Position numbers and translations under genes: made by a program. Under the pieces are notes generated by a model, which searched no databases, had not been told where the DNA came from, and saw only the letters and a program-made list of their open reading frames with translations. Source: Patescibacteria group bacterium (GTDB lineage: Bacteria > Patescibacteriota > Minisyncoccia > Phycocordibacterales > PALSA-1337). From it: a DNA stretch of 10,256 nucleotides. Below, piece by piece: positions 1 to 5,448 of the stretch (position 1 is its first letter; each line of letters opens with the position of its first letter). The stretch is taken from NCBI GenBank assembly GCA_028871265.1, contig JAGWNR010000012.1, positions 1 to 10,256 of the forward strand. The letters run 5' to 3'.

Positions 1-224
1 GACAATATTTCGCGCAGTTTGGTGAAAGTACGGATGATTTGAATGTTAACCTGGACAGCGCGTTCGCTGTTCAAAATAGATGAAAGCATGGCGACACCTT
101 GCTCAGTAAACACAAGTGGAAATTTACGTACACCACCCCAACTTGAAGTCACAAATTGTGACTTCAAAACATACCCTTGCCATGCCTTAGTTTCTTGTTC
201 ATTTAGTTGGAATATAAAGTCGAT
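1..224 (-). pseudogene. ORF6N-domain (KilA-N-like) protein, broken fragment running off the left edge
   Basis: Read on the minus strand from 224 down, an open frame gives [10 protein letters not shown], then [17 protein letters not shown], then [20 protein letters not shown] and [16 protein letters not shown]. These are the hallmark blocks of the ORF6N domain, found in phage-type and CPR DNA-binding or antirepressor-like proteins. The fragment lacks the domain's N-terminal part: immediately upstream in frame are two stops (TGA TAA, 225-230), and there is no ATG before the ORF6N blocks. In another frame just upstream the codons read KMLINR, which could be the remains of the usual N-x-RFP-x-DF junction and would imply a small deletion plus frameshift. 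The 3' end lies outside the window, so the protein may continue. A plus-strand frame over the same bases is only a shadow. Family recognition is strong; 'pseudogene' is inferred from the stops and missing start. Confidence 0.75.
143..167. repeat. Perfect 12-bp-arm palindrome inside the ORF6N fragment
   Basis: TTGAAGTCACAA, one central base, then the exact reverse complement. On the minus strand it encodes the LKSQFVTS block. The core GTCACAA-N-TTGTGAC recurs at 967-985 upstream of holA. It could be an operator-like site embedded in coding DNA or a by-product of the codons used. Confidence 0.75.
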
Positions 225-246
225 TTATCAACATTTTATGAACTAT
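221..246. repeat. 26-bp direct repeat, copy A
   Basis: This 26-bp stretch matches 931-956 at 25 of 26 positions in the same orientation (single difference at 223 versus 933). It lies at the broken 5' edge of the ORF6N fragment. The two copies flank the NYN gene, about 710 bp apart. Confidence 0.85.
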
Positions 247-297
247 CGGCCAATTGACTTTTAATTATTGAGGGTGTAAATTATAACCATCACCACG

Positions 298-339
298 AAA
301 AAGACCCTTACGAGGTTCCGTTCCCGTCGGGGGCTTTTT
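298..339 (-). terminator. Putative terminator of the NYN gene
   Basis: On the minus strand AAAAAG plus a CCC block pairs with GGG-T-CTTTTT across one mismatch. A second short stem (310-312 with 325-327) lies inside the loop, and the 3' arm ends in a U run. The hairpin overlaps the last codons and stop of the NYN gene. It is roughly symmetric and might also act on plus-strand transcripts. Confidence 0.45.
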
Positions 340-859
340 CATTTTTGGACTTTTCAAGTATTGATCGCTGATCATTGATATACGCTATCGAAGCACCGGT
401 TCTTTTTAAAAGTATGGAGCATTTCTTTGCATCGTTCGGAGAAAGTATTGTTTCTATACGTTCTCTGGAATGAAGTAACTTTACCAATGGGGCATAGTCA
501 CCATCGCTGGCGACAATAACCGCTTTATCTAAAGCGCCTTCATAATAATCGCTACTAGCCTTCATTAGAAGATCTGAATCGCAATTACCTTTTGGTATTC
601 CTCTCTGATATACAACTTCCTTGAAAATAAGTTCAAAGCCGCAATTTTCTAGCTCGTCGTATATATCTTTATATTTGGGAATATGACCAATAAAAACATA
701 CGCACGTTCGATTTTATATTTTTCACGGAGCCACACTCTGAATTTTTTGTAATCCAAGGTCCAACCCAGGTCTCTGCGCAAGGCCTTGTCAAGGTTTGTT
801 GCATCAATGTAGGCGATGTTAATGCAAGATTTTTTATCGGTTGTAGGTTCAGAATTCAT
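308..859 (-). CDS. NYN-domain (LabA/DUF88, PIN-like) putative ribonuclease
   Basis: A 183-residue protein with the NYN fold pattern: a first strand ending in the acidic motif YIDATNLD (D19, N22), a central KGNCDSDLLMKA block (D94, D96), and VIVASDGDYAPLVKLL (D119, D121). These are the positions where NYN/PIN-type nucleases place their metal-binding aspartates, so the catalytic set looks intact. NYN proteins of the LabA/DUF88 group are generally thought to cut or bind RNA; the substrate here is unknown. The C-terminal ~25 residues (KSNKNEKAPDGNGTS-like, charged) look disordered. There is no signal peptide or membrane segment, so it is probably cytoplasmic. ATG at 859 is the first start and sits 9 nt after an extended -10 box. 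The gene stands alone between two copies of a 26-bp repeat and next to ORF6N debris, an accessory-looking setting. It may be a toxin-like or RNA-turnover nuclease, but nothing in the sequence decides this. Confidence 0.85.
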   Translation of the reverse strand: MNSEPTTDKKSCINIAYIDATNLDKALRRDLGWTLDYKKFRVWLREKYKIERAYVFIGHIPKYKDIYDELENCGFELIFKEVVYQRGIPKGNCDSDLLMKASSDYYEGALDKAVIVASDGDYAPLVKLLHSRERIETILSPNDAKKCSILLKRTGASIAYINDQRSILEKSKNEKAPDGNGTS

Positions 860-868
860 TAGAATATA

Positions 869-877
869 ATTTTATCA
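869..877 (-). promoter_or_regulatory. Extended -10 promoter of the NYN gene
   Basis: On the minus strand TGATAAAAT (TGN plus TAAAAT) ends 9 nt before the ATG. Transcription would start within 2-3 nt of the start codon, giving a near-leaderless mRNA. No good -35 box is seen. Confidence 0.5.
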
Positions 878-930
878 ATTTCGTGTTTACTCGATAACTT
901 TACAAACTTATTTTTATGAGCCGAACAAAG

Positions 931-956
931 CGGTTTATCAACATTTTATGAACTAT
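931..956. repeat. 26-bp direct repeat, copy B
   Basis: Second copy of the 221-246 repeat, in the NYN/holA divergent intergenic region. On the minus strand it includes TTGATA, which could act as a -35 element. Confidence 0.85.
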
Positions 957-966
957 TTTCTGTTCA

Positions 967-985
967 AGGTCACAATTTGTGACCT
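967..985. promoter_or_regulatory. 9-bp-arm palindrome overlapping the holA promoter (operator candidate)
   Basis: AGGTCACAA-T-TTGTGACCT. It shares the 15-bp core GTCACAA-N-TTGTGAC with the ORF6N palindrome at 143-167. It covers the expected -35 region of holA, whose -10 box is at 998-1003, which is where a repressor would bind. On the minus strand the surrounding codons read NLRSQIVTLNRK then a stop. That resembles an ORF6N coding block and suggests the site is a relic of an ORF6N gene. Function is inferred only. Confidence 0.5.
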
Positions 986-994
986 CAAGTTTCA

Positions 995-1003
995 TGATAG
1001 AAT
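995..1003 (+). promoter_or_regulatory. Extended -10 promoter of holA
   Basis: TGATAGAAT (TGN plus TAGAAT) ends 6 nt before the holA ATG, predicting a transcript that begins at the start codon. A weak TTGTGA at 977-982, inside the palindrome, could be the -35 with a short 15-nt spacer. Confidence 0.5.
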
Positions 1004-1009
1004 ACCGGC

Positions 1010-1744
1010 ATGATTTACCTACTCCATGGCGCGGACACCACCAAATCGCGCGCGAAAATGCACGAGCTTTCGGATTCGTTGAAGAAAAAAAAGCCTGATG
1101 CGGCGTATTTCAAGATGGACGCGGAGCATTGGAACCAGGCGGAATTAGAAGAGTATTGCGGAGGGCAGGGTTTGTTTGAAAATAAATTTATTATTGTGCT
1201 GGATCATTTGCTTGATGATGAGGAAATTTCACCGGTTTTATTTGACCAAATAGAAGTCATAGCGGCATCGCCAAACGTTTTTATTATATTGGAAGGCAAA
1301 TTGACCAAGGATATTTTGAAAAAGTTTGAAAAGCATGCCGAAAAAATCCAGGAGTTCGAGGAAACCACTGCGCAAAAAGCGGCAGCGGCCAAAGCAAAAG
1401 AGCGATTCAATGTTTTTTTATTGGCCGAGGCTCTTGGCAAGCGAGATCGCAAGAATCTCTGGGTTTTATATCGCCGCGCACTCGAGGAGGAAATCGCGCC
1501 AGAAGAAATTCATGGCACACTCTTCTGGCAGGCAAAATCAATTGCACTCGCTCGTACGGCGAAATCTGCCAAGGAGGCTGGCATGAAGGATTTTCCATTC
1601 AATAGAGCAAAATCATACGCCGCCAATTTTTCTCCGGAGGAATCGGCCAACCTTTTGACCCGACTCATTCGTATGTCGCATGATTCCAGGCGCGGTTTGT
1701 CCGATCTGGCTCTAAATCTAGAAGAGCTTGCTCTAACGGTCTAA
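1010..1744 (+). CDS. holA: DNA polymerase III delta subunit-like protein (clamp-loader subunit)
   Basis: A 244-residue protein matching the shortened HolA-like proteins of CPR bacteria. HolA opens the beta sliding clamp as part of the replication clamp loader. Residues 2-16 (IYLLHGADTTKSRAK) match the degenerate P-loop start of HolA. GLFENKFIIVLDHLLDD (54-70) matches the 'sLFgekrlvvv' strand region, and NVFIILEGKL (89-98) is the next core strand. A charged Ala/Lys-rich helix follows (about 118-135). The C-terminal helical part contains IHGTLFWQAKSIALA (167-181), typical of the clamp-loader collar domain. Usual HolA proteins are about 330-350 residues, so the middle region is reduced. ATG at 1010 has no Shine-Dalgarno but lies 6 nt after a -10 box. 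ppa follows on the same strand after 68 bp. Assignment rests on pattern recognition; the family is divergent. Confidence 0.75.
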   Translation: MIYLLHGADTTKSRAKMHELSDSLKKKKPDAAYFKMDAEHWNQAELEEYCGGQGLFENKFIIVLDHLLDDEEISPVLFDQIEVIAASPNVFIILEGKLTKDILKKFEKHAEKIQEFEETTAQKAAAAKAKERFNVFLLAEALGKRDRKNLWVLYRRALEEEIAPEEIHGTLFWQAKSIALARTAKSAKEAGMKDFPFNRAKSYAANFSPEESANLLTRLIRMSHDSRRGLSDLALNLEELALTV

Positions 1745-1755
1745 TTTGCTATGAT
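1728..1755 (+). promoter_or_regulatory. Promoter of ppa, with a palindrome over the -10 box
   Basis: TTGCTC (1728-1733), 16-nt spacer, then TATGAT (1750-1755) preceded by TGC (extended -10). The -10 lies inside a perfect palindrome, TTTGCTAT-G-ATAGCAAA (1745-1761), directly after the holA stop. The predicted leader is about 50 nt. A weaker TATATT at 1791-1796 could be a second start. Confidence 0.5.
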
Positions 1756-1812
1756 AGCAAAGCTTATCAAACAGCCTATCCAAGGCTCTTTATATTTCAC
1801 TTTTTCAAAACC

Positions 1813-2334
1813 ATGGACATCACCAAAATAAAAGCCGGCAAAAATCCACCTTCTGAAATCAACGTTTTTATCGAGATTACTCAAGGTTCAGCCGTCAAAT
1901 ACGAGCTCGACAAGGAATCCGGCGTCATTGTGGCCGATCGATTTTTGCACACTTCGATGCATTATCCTTTCAATTACGGTTTCATCCCGTCGACCAAGGC
2001 TGAGGATGGCGATCCGGTTGATGTGCTTCTCCTTTCGTCCGCGCCGCTACAGCCTGGCACAATGATTGAAGCGCGACCGATCGGTATGCTCGAAATGGAG
2101 GACGAGGCCGGTTTGGACGACAAAATTTTGGCTGTGCCAAAGGTGAAAATTGACCCTCATTATGGCGACGTCAATGATATCTCTGATCTTAACGGTCACA
2201 CTTTGGACAGAGTCAAACATTTTTTCGAAACCTACAAAGAGCTCGAACCGGGCAAATGGGTCAAGGTCAAAGGCTTTTTTGGCAAGAAAGAGGCCGAGGC
2301 CAATATCAAGAAAGGGTTGTTGAAGAAAAAATAA
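1813..2334 (+). CDS. ppa: Inorganic pyrophosphatase (family I, soluble)
   Basis: A 173-residue enzyme that hydrolyses pyrophosphate to two phosphates, pulling nucleic-acid and aminoacyl-tRNA synthesis forward in the cytoplasm. It aligns without gaps to my memory of E. coli Ppa over the active site, with the same numbering: K29, E31, R43, Y55, the signature DGDPVD with D65, D67 and D70, D97, D102, K104, and Y141-K142. All metal- and phosphate-binding residues appear intact and the length is normal for the bacterial hexameric form. The start at 1813 fits the family N-terminus (AGKNPPSEINVFIEI). No ribosome-binding site is visible before the ATG. A strong hairpin terminator follows 17 nt after the stop. 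Confidence 0.97.
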   Translation: MDITKIKAGKNPPSEINVFIEITQGSAVKYELDKESGVIVADRFLHTSMHYPFNYGFIPSTKAEDGDPVDVLLLSSAPLQPGTMIEARPIGMLEMEDEAGLDDKILAVPKVKIDPHYGDVNDISDLNGHTLDRVKHFFETYKELEPGKWVKVKGFFGKKEAEANIKKGLLKKK

Positions 2335-2351
2335 AAATATGTTTTTCAAAC

Positions 2352-2378
2352 AAAACTCCGCGCAAAGCGGGGTTTTTG
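2352..2378 (+). terminator. Rho-independent terminator after ppa
   Basis: AAAACTCCGC (2352-2361), loop GCAAA, GCGGGGTTTT (2367-2376) and further T. This gives a 10-bp stem with one T-G pair and a classic U tract, separating ppa from the tRNA-Lys promoter. Confidence 0.85.
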
Positions 2379-2407
2379 TTGAATTTTTCTCGAAACTGAG
2401 GTATATT
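2379..2407 (+). promoter_or_regulatory. Sigma70-type promoter of tRNA-Lys
   Basis: TTGAAT (2379-2384), exactly 17 nt, TATATT (2402-2407). The predicted start at about 2414 leaves a ~12-nt leader before the mature tRNA. It directly abuts the ppa terminator. Confidence 0.65.
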
Positions 2408-2425
2408 TTTGATGTTAGACAATAT

Positions 2426-2498
2426 GCGCCCATAGCTCAGTTGGTAGAGCACCTCCCTTTTAAGGAGTGGGTCGTAGGTTCGATTCCTACTGGGCGCA
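2426..2498 (+). tRNA. tRNA-Lys (anticodon UUU)
   Basis: A 73-nt cloverleaf. Acceptor arms GCGCCCA / TGGGCGC pair fully; D arm is GCTC..GAGC; anticodon loop CTTTTAA gives TTT; T arm is GTAGG-TTCGATT-CCTAC; discriminator is A. CCA is not encoded and must be added afterwards. The top pair of the anticodon stem (27-43) is C opposite T, a mismatch; the other four pairs are good. Confidence 0.95.
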
Positions 2499-2505
2499 CT
2501 GGATA

Positions 2506-2514
2506 TGTTAAAAT
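2506..2514 (+). promoter_or_regulatory. Extended -10 promoter of the EamA transporter gene
   Basis: TGTTAAAAT (TGN plus TAAAAT) lies between the tRNA-Lys 3' end and the transporter ATG, with 8 nt to the ATG, so the mRNA would be leaderless or nearly so. Read-through from the tRNA promoter is also possible, since no terminator lies between. Confidence 0.5.
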
Positions 2515-2522
2515 AACCACCA

Positions 2523-3395
2523 ATGCTCGCAAATGTTGCCATTGGAATTTCCGTCATTGCCATGCTCTCATGGGGTTTGGGCGATTTTTTGATTCAGAAA
2601 TCATCGCGCCGGCTGGGGGATTGGGAGACACTTTTTGTCATCACGTTTTTTGGCACGATCATCCTTTTACCATTTTCATATCGCGAACTACCGGCAATCC
2701 TGGGTAACACGCGCGATTTATCTATTCTCCTGGGCTCGGCGGTACTTTTGACCGCGGCAGCCATTTTTGAAATCGAATCATTTCGTCGCGGTAAAATGTC
2801 TGTGGTCGAGCCGATGCTGCCATTCGAAATTCCCACCGCGGCTGTTTTAGCCGCTGTCATTCTGGGCGATCAAATGAGTGCTTTGCAAATTGCTCTCATC
2901 GTCTTTCTCATCATTGGACTTTTCCTGGTTTCGTTTCGTGGACGGATTTTTTCATTACGCTATTTTGCTGAAAAAGGCATATTTTTGGGACTAATTGGCG
3001 CGGCAATCATGGGTGTGGCCGATTTTTTCCTAGGCTGGGGTTCGTGCGCCACTGATCCGATTGTAGCCAATCTAGTGCTCAATATTGTGATGGCCGCTGT
3101 TTCGTTTTTGGTTCTTGTTGCGACTGGTCGAATTAAACGTGTCATCCCCGATGTTTCAAAAAATCGTGGACTCGCTCTGGCCATGTCAATCGCCGATAAT
3201 ATTGGCTGGGTTGGTTATGCTTTTGCCATGGCGGTTATTCCTATCGGTGTGGCGACCGGTCTGTCGGAGACGTCTTGCATTATTGCGGTCTGTTTAGGTC
3301 TTTTTATGAATAAAGAAAAACTGCAGTCACATCAAAAAACAGGGCTCTTTGTCGCCCTGCTTTCGGCTATTGTGCTGGCGTTTGTAACGGCGTAG
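2523..3395 (+). CDS. EamA/DMT-superfamily membrane transporter
   Basis: A 290-residue, very hydrophobic protein with about ten predicted membrane helices in two tandem halves (roughly 1-138 and 150-290), the layout of drug/metabolite transporters of the EamA family. The first half starts with IGISVIAMLSWGLGDFLIQK and has the short inter-helix connectors typical of the family. FEIPTAAVLAAVILGDQMSA (about 101-120) is the usual end of an EamA repeat, and the second half repeats the motif as MAVIPIGVATGLSETSCIIA and a final helix VALLSAIVLAFVTA. The substrate cannot be told from sequence; family members move amino acids, nucleosides or other metabolites across the cytoplasmic membrane. The ATG at 2523 follows the tRNA by 24 nt. 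The TAG stop directly abuts the stop codon of the convergent DoxX gene with no spacer. Confidence 0.88.
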   Translation: MLANVAIGISVIAMLSWGLGDFLIQKSSRRLGDWETLFVITFFGTIILLPFSYRELPAILGNTRDLSILLGSAVLLTAAAIFEIESFRRGKMSVVEPMLPFEIPTAAVLAAVILGDQMSALQIALIVFLIIGLFLVSFRGRIFSLRYFAEKGIFLGLIGAAIMGVADFFLGWGSCATDPIVANLVLNIVMAAVSFLVLVATGRIKRVIPDVSKNRGLALAMSIADNIGWVGYAFAMAVIPIGVATGLSETSCIIAVCLGLFMNKEKLQSHQKTGLFVALLSAIVLAFVTA

Positions 3396-3776
3396 TTACA
3401 ACTGATAATCTATCGCAAACGCACCGGCGCCGGTAAGGATGAGCGAGAGCGCCATGACCAAAAGGAGCAGATAATAATTGACGCCGTCGGTAAGGAATTT
3501 CTTTTCTTTGATTTTGAAACCCAGTTTGATCACCAGGATGAGCGCGTTCAAGGCCGCCGCCAACTGAGTCCATAGACCGATGATGAGAAAGACTGCGATA
3601 ATCATCTCGACCCAGCCGTAGAGAACACTGTTTGAGCCTGAGCTCATATGTGCACTTTGTTTGATGGCTTTGTGATAGCCAAAGTAAGCCAAAGTAATAC
3701 CCAGAGTTAGACGGATAATTAGCGGGGATAGCGGCTGAAAAGACATGAGATACGGAAATAGGGAAAGGGTGTACAT
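3396..3776 (-). CDS. DoxX-family integral membrane protein
   Basis: A 126-residue protein with about four membrane helices (near 17-36, 52-69, 71-86 and 99-118). GWVEMIIAVFLIIGLWTQLA (54-73) and LTDGVNYYLLLLVMALSLIL (95-114) match the DoxX pattern: the conserved G/E of helix 2 and the 'D...L.l.lal' helix 4. DoxX proteins are small membrane proteins of poorly defined role, linked in some bacteria to thiosulfate or redox chemistry or to stress. ATG at 3776 gives MYTLSLFPYLMSF; a start at the second Met (residue 11) is also possible. A good promoter lies about 25 nt upstream. It is convergent with the EamA gene, stops abutting, and divergent from the RNA methylase gene. Confidence 0.82.
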   Translation of the reverse strand: MYTLSLFPYLMSFQPLSPLIIRLTLGITLAYFGYHKAIKQSAHMSSGSNSVLYGWVEMIIAVFLIIGLWTQLAAALNALILVIKLGFKIKEKKFLTDGVNYYLLLLVMALSLILTGAGAFAIDYQL

Positions 3777-3807
3777 GGTGATTGTGTTACTTTATAAATG
3801 TAGTTGT

Positions 3808-3836
3808 ACTATAGTATGTATGGTGATTTTAATCAA
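3808..3836 (-). promoter_or_regulatory. Sigma70-type promoter of the DoxX gene
   Basis: On the minus strand TTGATT (3831-3836), 17 nt, TATAGT (3808-3813). The predicted start is near 3801, a leader of about 25 nt without a Shine-Dalgarno. On the other strand a weak TTGTAC (3804-3809) plus TTTAAT (3828-3833), 18-nt spacing, could serve the methylase gene. Confidence 0.6.
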
Positions 3837-3871
3837 ATGAATGAGCAAAATCACAAATACCAATTTTAAAC

Positions 3872-4357
3872 ATGAATCAATCTCGTGACACACGTCTTTT
3901 CCTCGACAACATCCGCAGTGTTCATAATGCTGGGTCGATTTTTCGCACGGCGGAGACGATCGGTGTCTCAAAAATATACTGCGGTGGTACAACACCGGTG
4001 CCGACTGATAGGTTTGGTCGCAAGCGTGCAGATTTTGCCAAGGTAGCCTTGGGCGCCGAAGAAATGATTCCGTGGGAACATGTTACGGATGACCGAACAA
4101 TTCGTCTGGTGTCTGAATTAAAAAAAGAAGGTTTTACGGTCATTGCGCTGGAGCAAGCAAAAAATTCGGTTGATTATAAAACTATCAAAGCGGATAAAAG
4201 GACACTGGTCATCCTAGGCAATGAAGTAGGGGGTGTTTCGTCGGAACTTTTAAAATTAGCAGACGTGGTAGCTGAAATACCATTGATTGGCCAGAAAGAA
4301 TCTCTGAATGTTTCTGTGGCCGCCGGAGTATTCTTGTTTCGGCTATTTGATTGTTAA
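3872..4357 (+). CDS. SpoU/TrmH-family (SPOUT) RNA 2'-O-methyltransferase
   Basis: A 161-residue single-domain SPOUT enzyme that would transfer a methyl group from S-adenosylmethionine to a ribose 2'-OH in tRNA or rRNA. All three family motifs are present. Motif 1 is NIRSVHNAGSIFRTA (13-27) with N19 and the catalytic-type R25. Motif 2 is LVILGNEVGGVS (112-123) with E118. Motif 3 is IPLIGQKESLNVSVAAGVFL (136-155), with S144-L145-N146 in the trefoil-knot cofactor site. It lacks the extra N-terminal substrate-binding domain of RlmB-type members and is TrmL/TrmH-like in size; the exact target nucleotide cannot be told. ATG at 3872 has no ribosome-binding site. A perfect hairpin terminator follows the stop. 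Confidence 0.9.
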   Translation: MNQSRDTRLFLDNIRSVHNAGSIFRTAETIGVSKIYCGGTTPVPTDRFGRKRADFAKVALGAEEMIPWEHVTDDRTIRLVSELKKEGFTVIALEQAKNSVDYKTIKADKRTLVILGNEVGGVSSELLKLADVVAEIPLIGQKESLNVSVAAGVFLFRLFDC

Positions 4358-4364
4358 TTGTGGT

Positions 4365-4396
4365 GCGGTCATTATGATGAATAATGACCGCTTTTT
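4365..4396 (+). terminator. Rho-independent terminator of the RNA methylase gene
   Basis: GCGGTCATTAT (4365-4375), loop GATGA, ATAATGACCGC (4381-4391), then TTTTT. The 11-bp stem is perfect. The T tract overlaps the stop codon of the convergent fpg gene; the reverse reading has no U tract, so it should act mainly on plus-strand transcripts. Confidence 0.92.
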
Positions 4397-5348
4397 ACTT
4401 TCCCAAAAGCTTTTGATGAGTGTCACAAAAATGTGCACTTCGACCACCGACGACTTTGCGGGTGATGGTGCCGTGGCAGCCGGGTTTGGAACATTTCTCA
4501 CCGGTTTTGCGATAGGCCTGATGTTTTTCTTGAAATCTACCTCTTTCACCGTCGATATTTCGATAATCTGACATTGAATCGCCGCCGAAATCAATACCAT
4601 TTTTTAAAACAGCCAAAGTCGCTGCGTATAGTTTTTTCAAGAGAGCATCCGGAATATTTTTGACCCGCTCTTCCGGATGAATGCCGGCGCGCCACAGCGC
4701 TTCGTCGCTGTAAATATTGCCGACGCCGGCAATCACCGTCTGATCCATGAGCACGTTTTTGATCCGACCGTTCGGCCTACGATCAAGGCGTTTCTTGAAT
4801 ATATGGAAGGAAAAGTTTTTGTCGAGCGGCTCCGGTCCGAGATCAGATAAATGCTCGCTATTCTGCAGATTTTCTTCAAGATGCGTTTCAGAAATCATGG
4901 TGACTTTGGCAAATTTGCGGGTGTCTGACAGAACGATTTGTTTACCGTTTGATAAAGTCATGACCAAATGAATGCGCCGATTAAAAGGATCGCGCAGACT
5001 TTCACGCTCATTTGCCGCTGGTGTCCAGGGATCCTTGGTTTTTTCTTTATCAAAAACATAATGACCATACATGACGTGCCCGGTCATTTTCATGTGAATC
5101 AAAATCACAGATTTTTTCGCCGCCTTTTCAATATGAATGAGGATGTTTTTGGCGCGACGATCGACACGGACTATTTTGGCGCCGGCGACTTCACCTTTAA
5201 AATATTTAAAGAAAACCGGATCTTTTATATTGTCCCGGCCGGCATGAAATGGGCTATTGTAATCGGTCCAAACGTCATTGATGGTCAAGCCGGAAACGCG
5301 CCGGTTGAGGCCATTCACTGTGGTTTGGACTTCGGGAAGTTCTGGCAT
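4395..5348 (-). CDS. mutM: Formamidopyrimidine-DNA glycosylase (Fpg/MutM)
   Basis: A 317-residue base-excision repair enzyme that removes oxidised purines such as 8-oxoguanine and nicks the abasic site. The N-terminus MPELPEVQTT carries the catalytic P2 and E3, and VDRRAKNIL has the conserved lysine (K67). HMKMTGHV (85-92) and the SDTRKFAKV loop (141-149) correspond to the void-filling M and R/F elements. The H2TH region is VIAGVGNIYSDEALWRAGIH (205-224). The C-terminal zinc finger is C286-x4-C291...C308-x2-H311, with the conserved R303 in GGRSAHF. The last ligand is His instead of the usual Cys. At 317 residues it is longer than the ~270 of E. coli; the extra length includes an insert near residues 98-125. 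The start is fixed because Pro2 must follow the initiator Met. Convergent with the RNA methylase gene. Confidence 0.96.
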   Translation of the reverse strand: MPELPEVQTTVNGLNRRVSGLTINDVWTDYNSPFHAGRDNIKDPVFFKYFKGEVAGAKIVRVDRRAKNILIHIEKAAKKSVILIHMKMTGHVMYGHYVFDKEKTKDPWTPAANERESLRDPFNRRIHLVMTLSNGKQIVLSDTRKFAKVTMISETHLEENLQNSEHLSDLGPEPLDKNFSFHIFKKRLDRRPNGRIKNVLMDQTVIAGVGNIYSDEALWRAGIHPEERVKNIPDALLKKLYAATLAVLKNGIDFGGDSMSDYRNIDGERGRFQEKHQAYRKTGEKCSKPGCHGTITRKVVGGRSAHFCDTHQKLLGK

Positions 5349-5355
5349 GGTAATA

Positions 5356-5383
5356 AATGTAAAGTTTAAAAATTAAAATGCAA
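5356..5383 (-). promoter_or_regulatory. Putative promoter of mutM
   Basis: On the minus strand TTGCAT (5378-5383), 16 nt, TACATT (5356-5361), ending 7 nt before the ATG. The region between mutM and the MurE-like gene (5349-5436) is AT-rich and holds nothing else recognisable. Confidence 0.4.
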
Positions 5384-5423
5384 AAATTTTATTTGTACAT
5401 ATCATGATCGCTAACGTTCAATG

Positions 5424-5448
5424 AATGATCAAGTATTTAATGATCATT
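5424..5448. repeat. AATGATC / GATCATT inverted repeat at the murE-like stop
   Basis: A 7-bp inverted repeat with an 11-nt loop overlapping the stop codon (5437-5439) of the MurE-like gene. Four GATC tetramers lie within 5406-5452. There is no U tract on the minus strand, so it is not a standard terminator; it might stabilise or process the transcript. Confidence 0.4.

Noticed and set aside
43..264. Plus-strand open frame of 73 codons
   Set aside because: The opposite strand encodes a clear ORF6N domain; the plus frame has no recognisable family and is a shadow.
308..1744. NYN gene plus ORF6N plus holA as a defence or toxin-antitoxin module
   Set aside because: The NYN gene has no partner gene of antitoxin size next to it, the ORF6N copy is broken, and holA is housekeeping, so the context does not support a functional module.
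3423..3434. Perfect palindrome ACCGGCGCCGGT near the DoxX/EamA convergent stops
   Set aside because: It lies in DoxX codons for Thr-Gly-Ala-Gly, leaves no room for a loop and has no T tract, so it is not a credible terminator.
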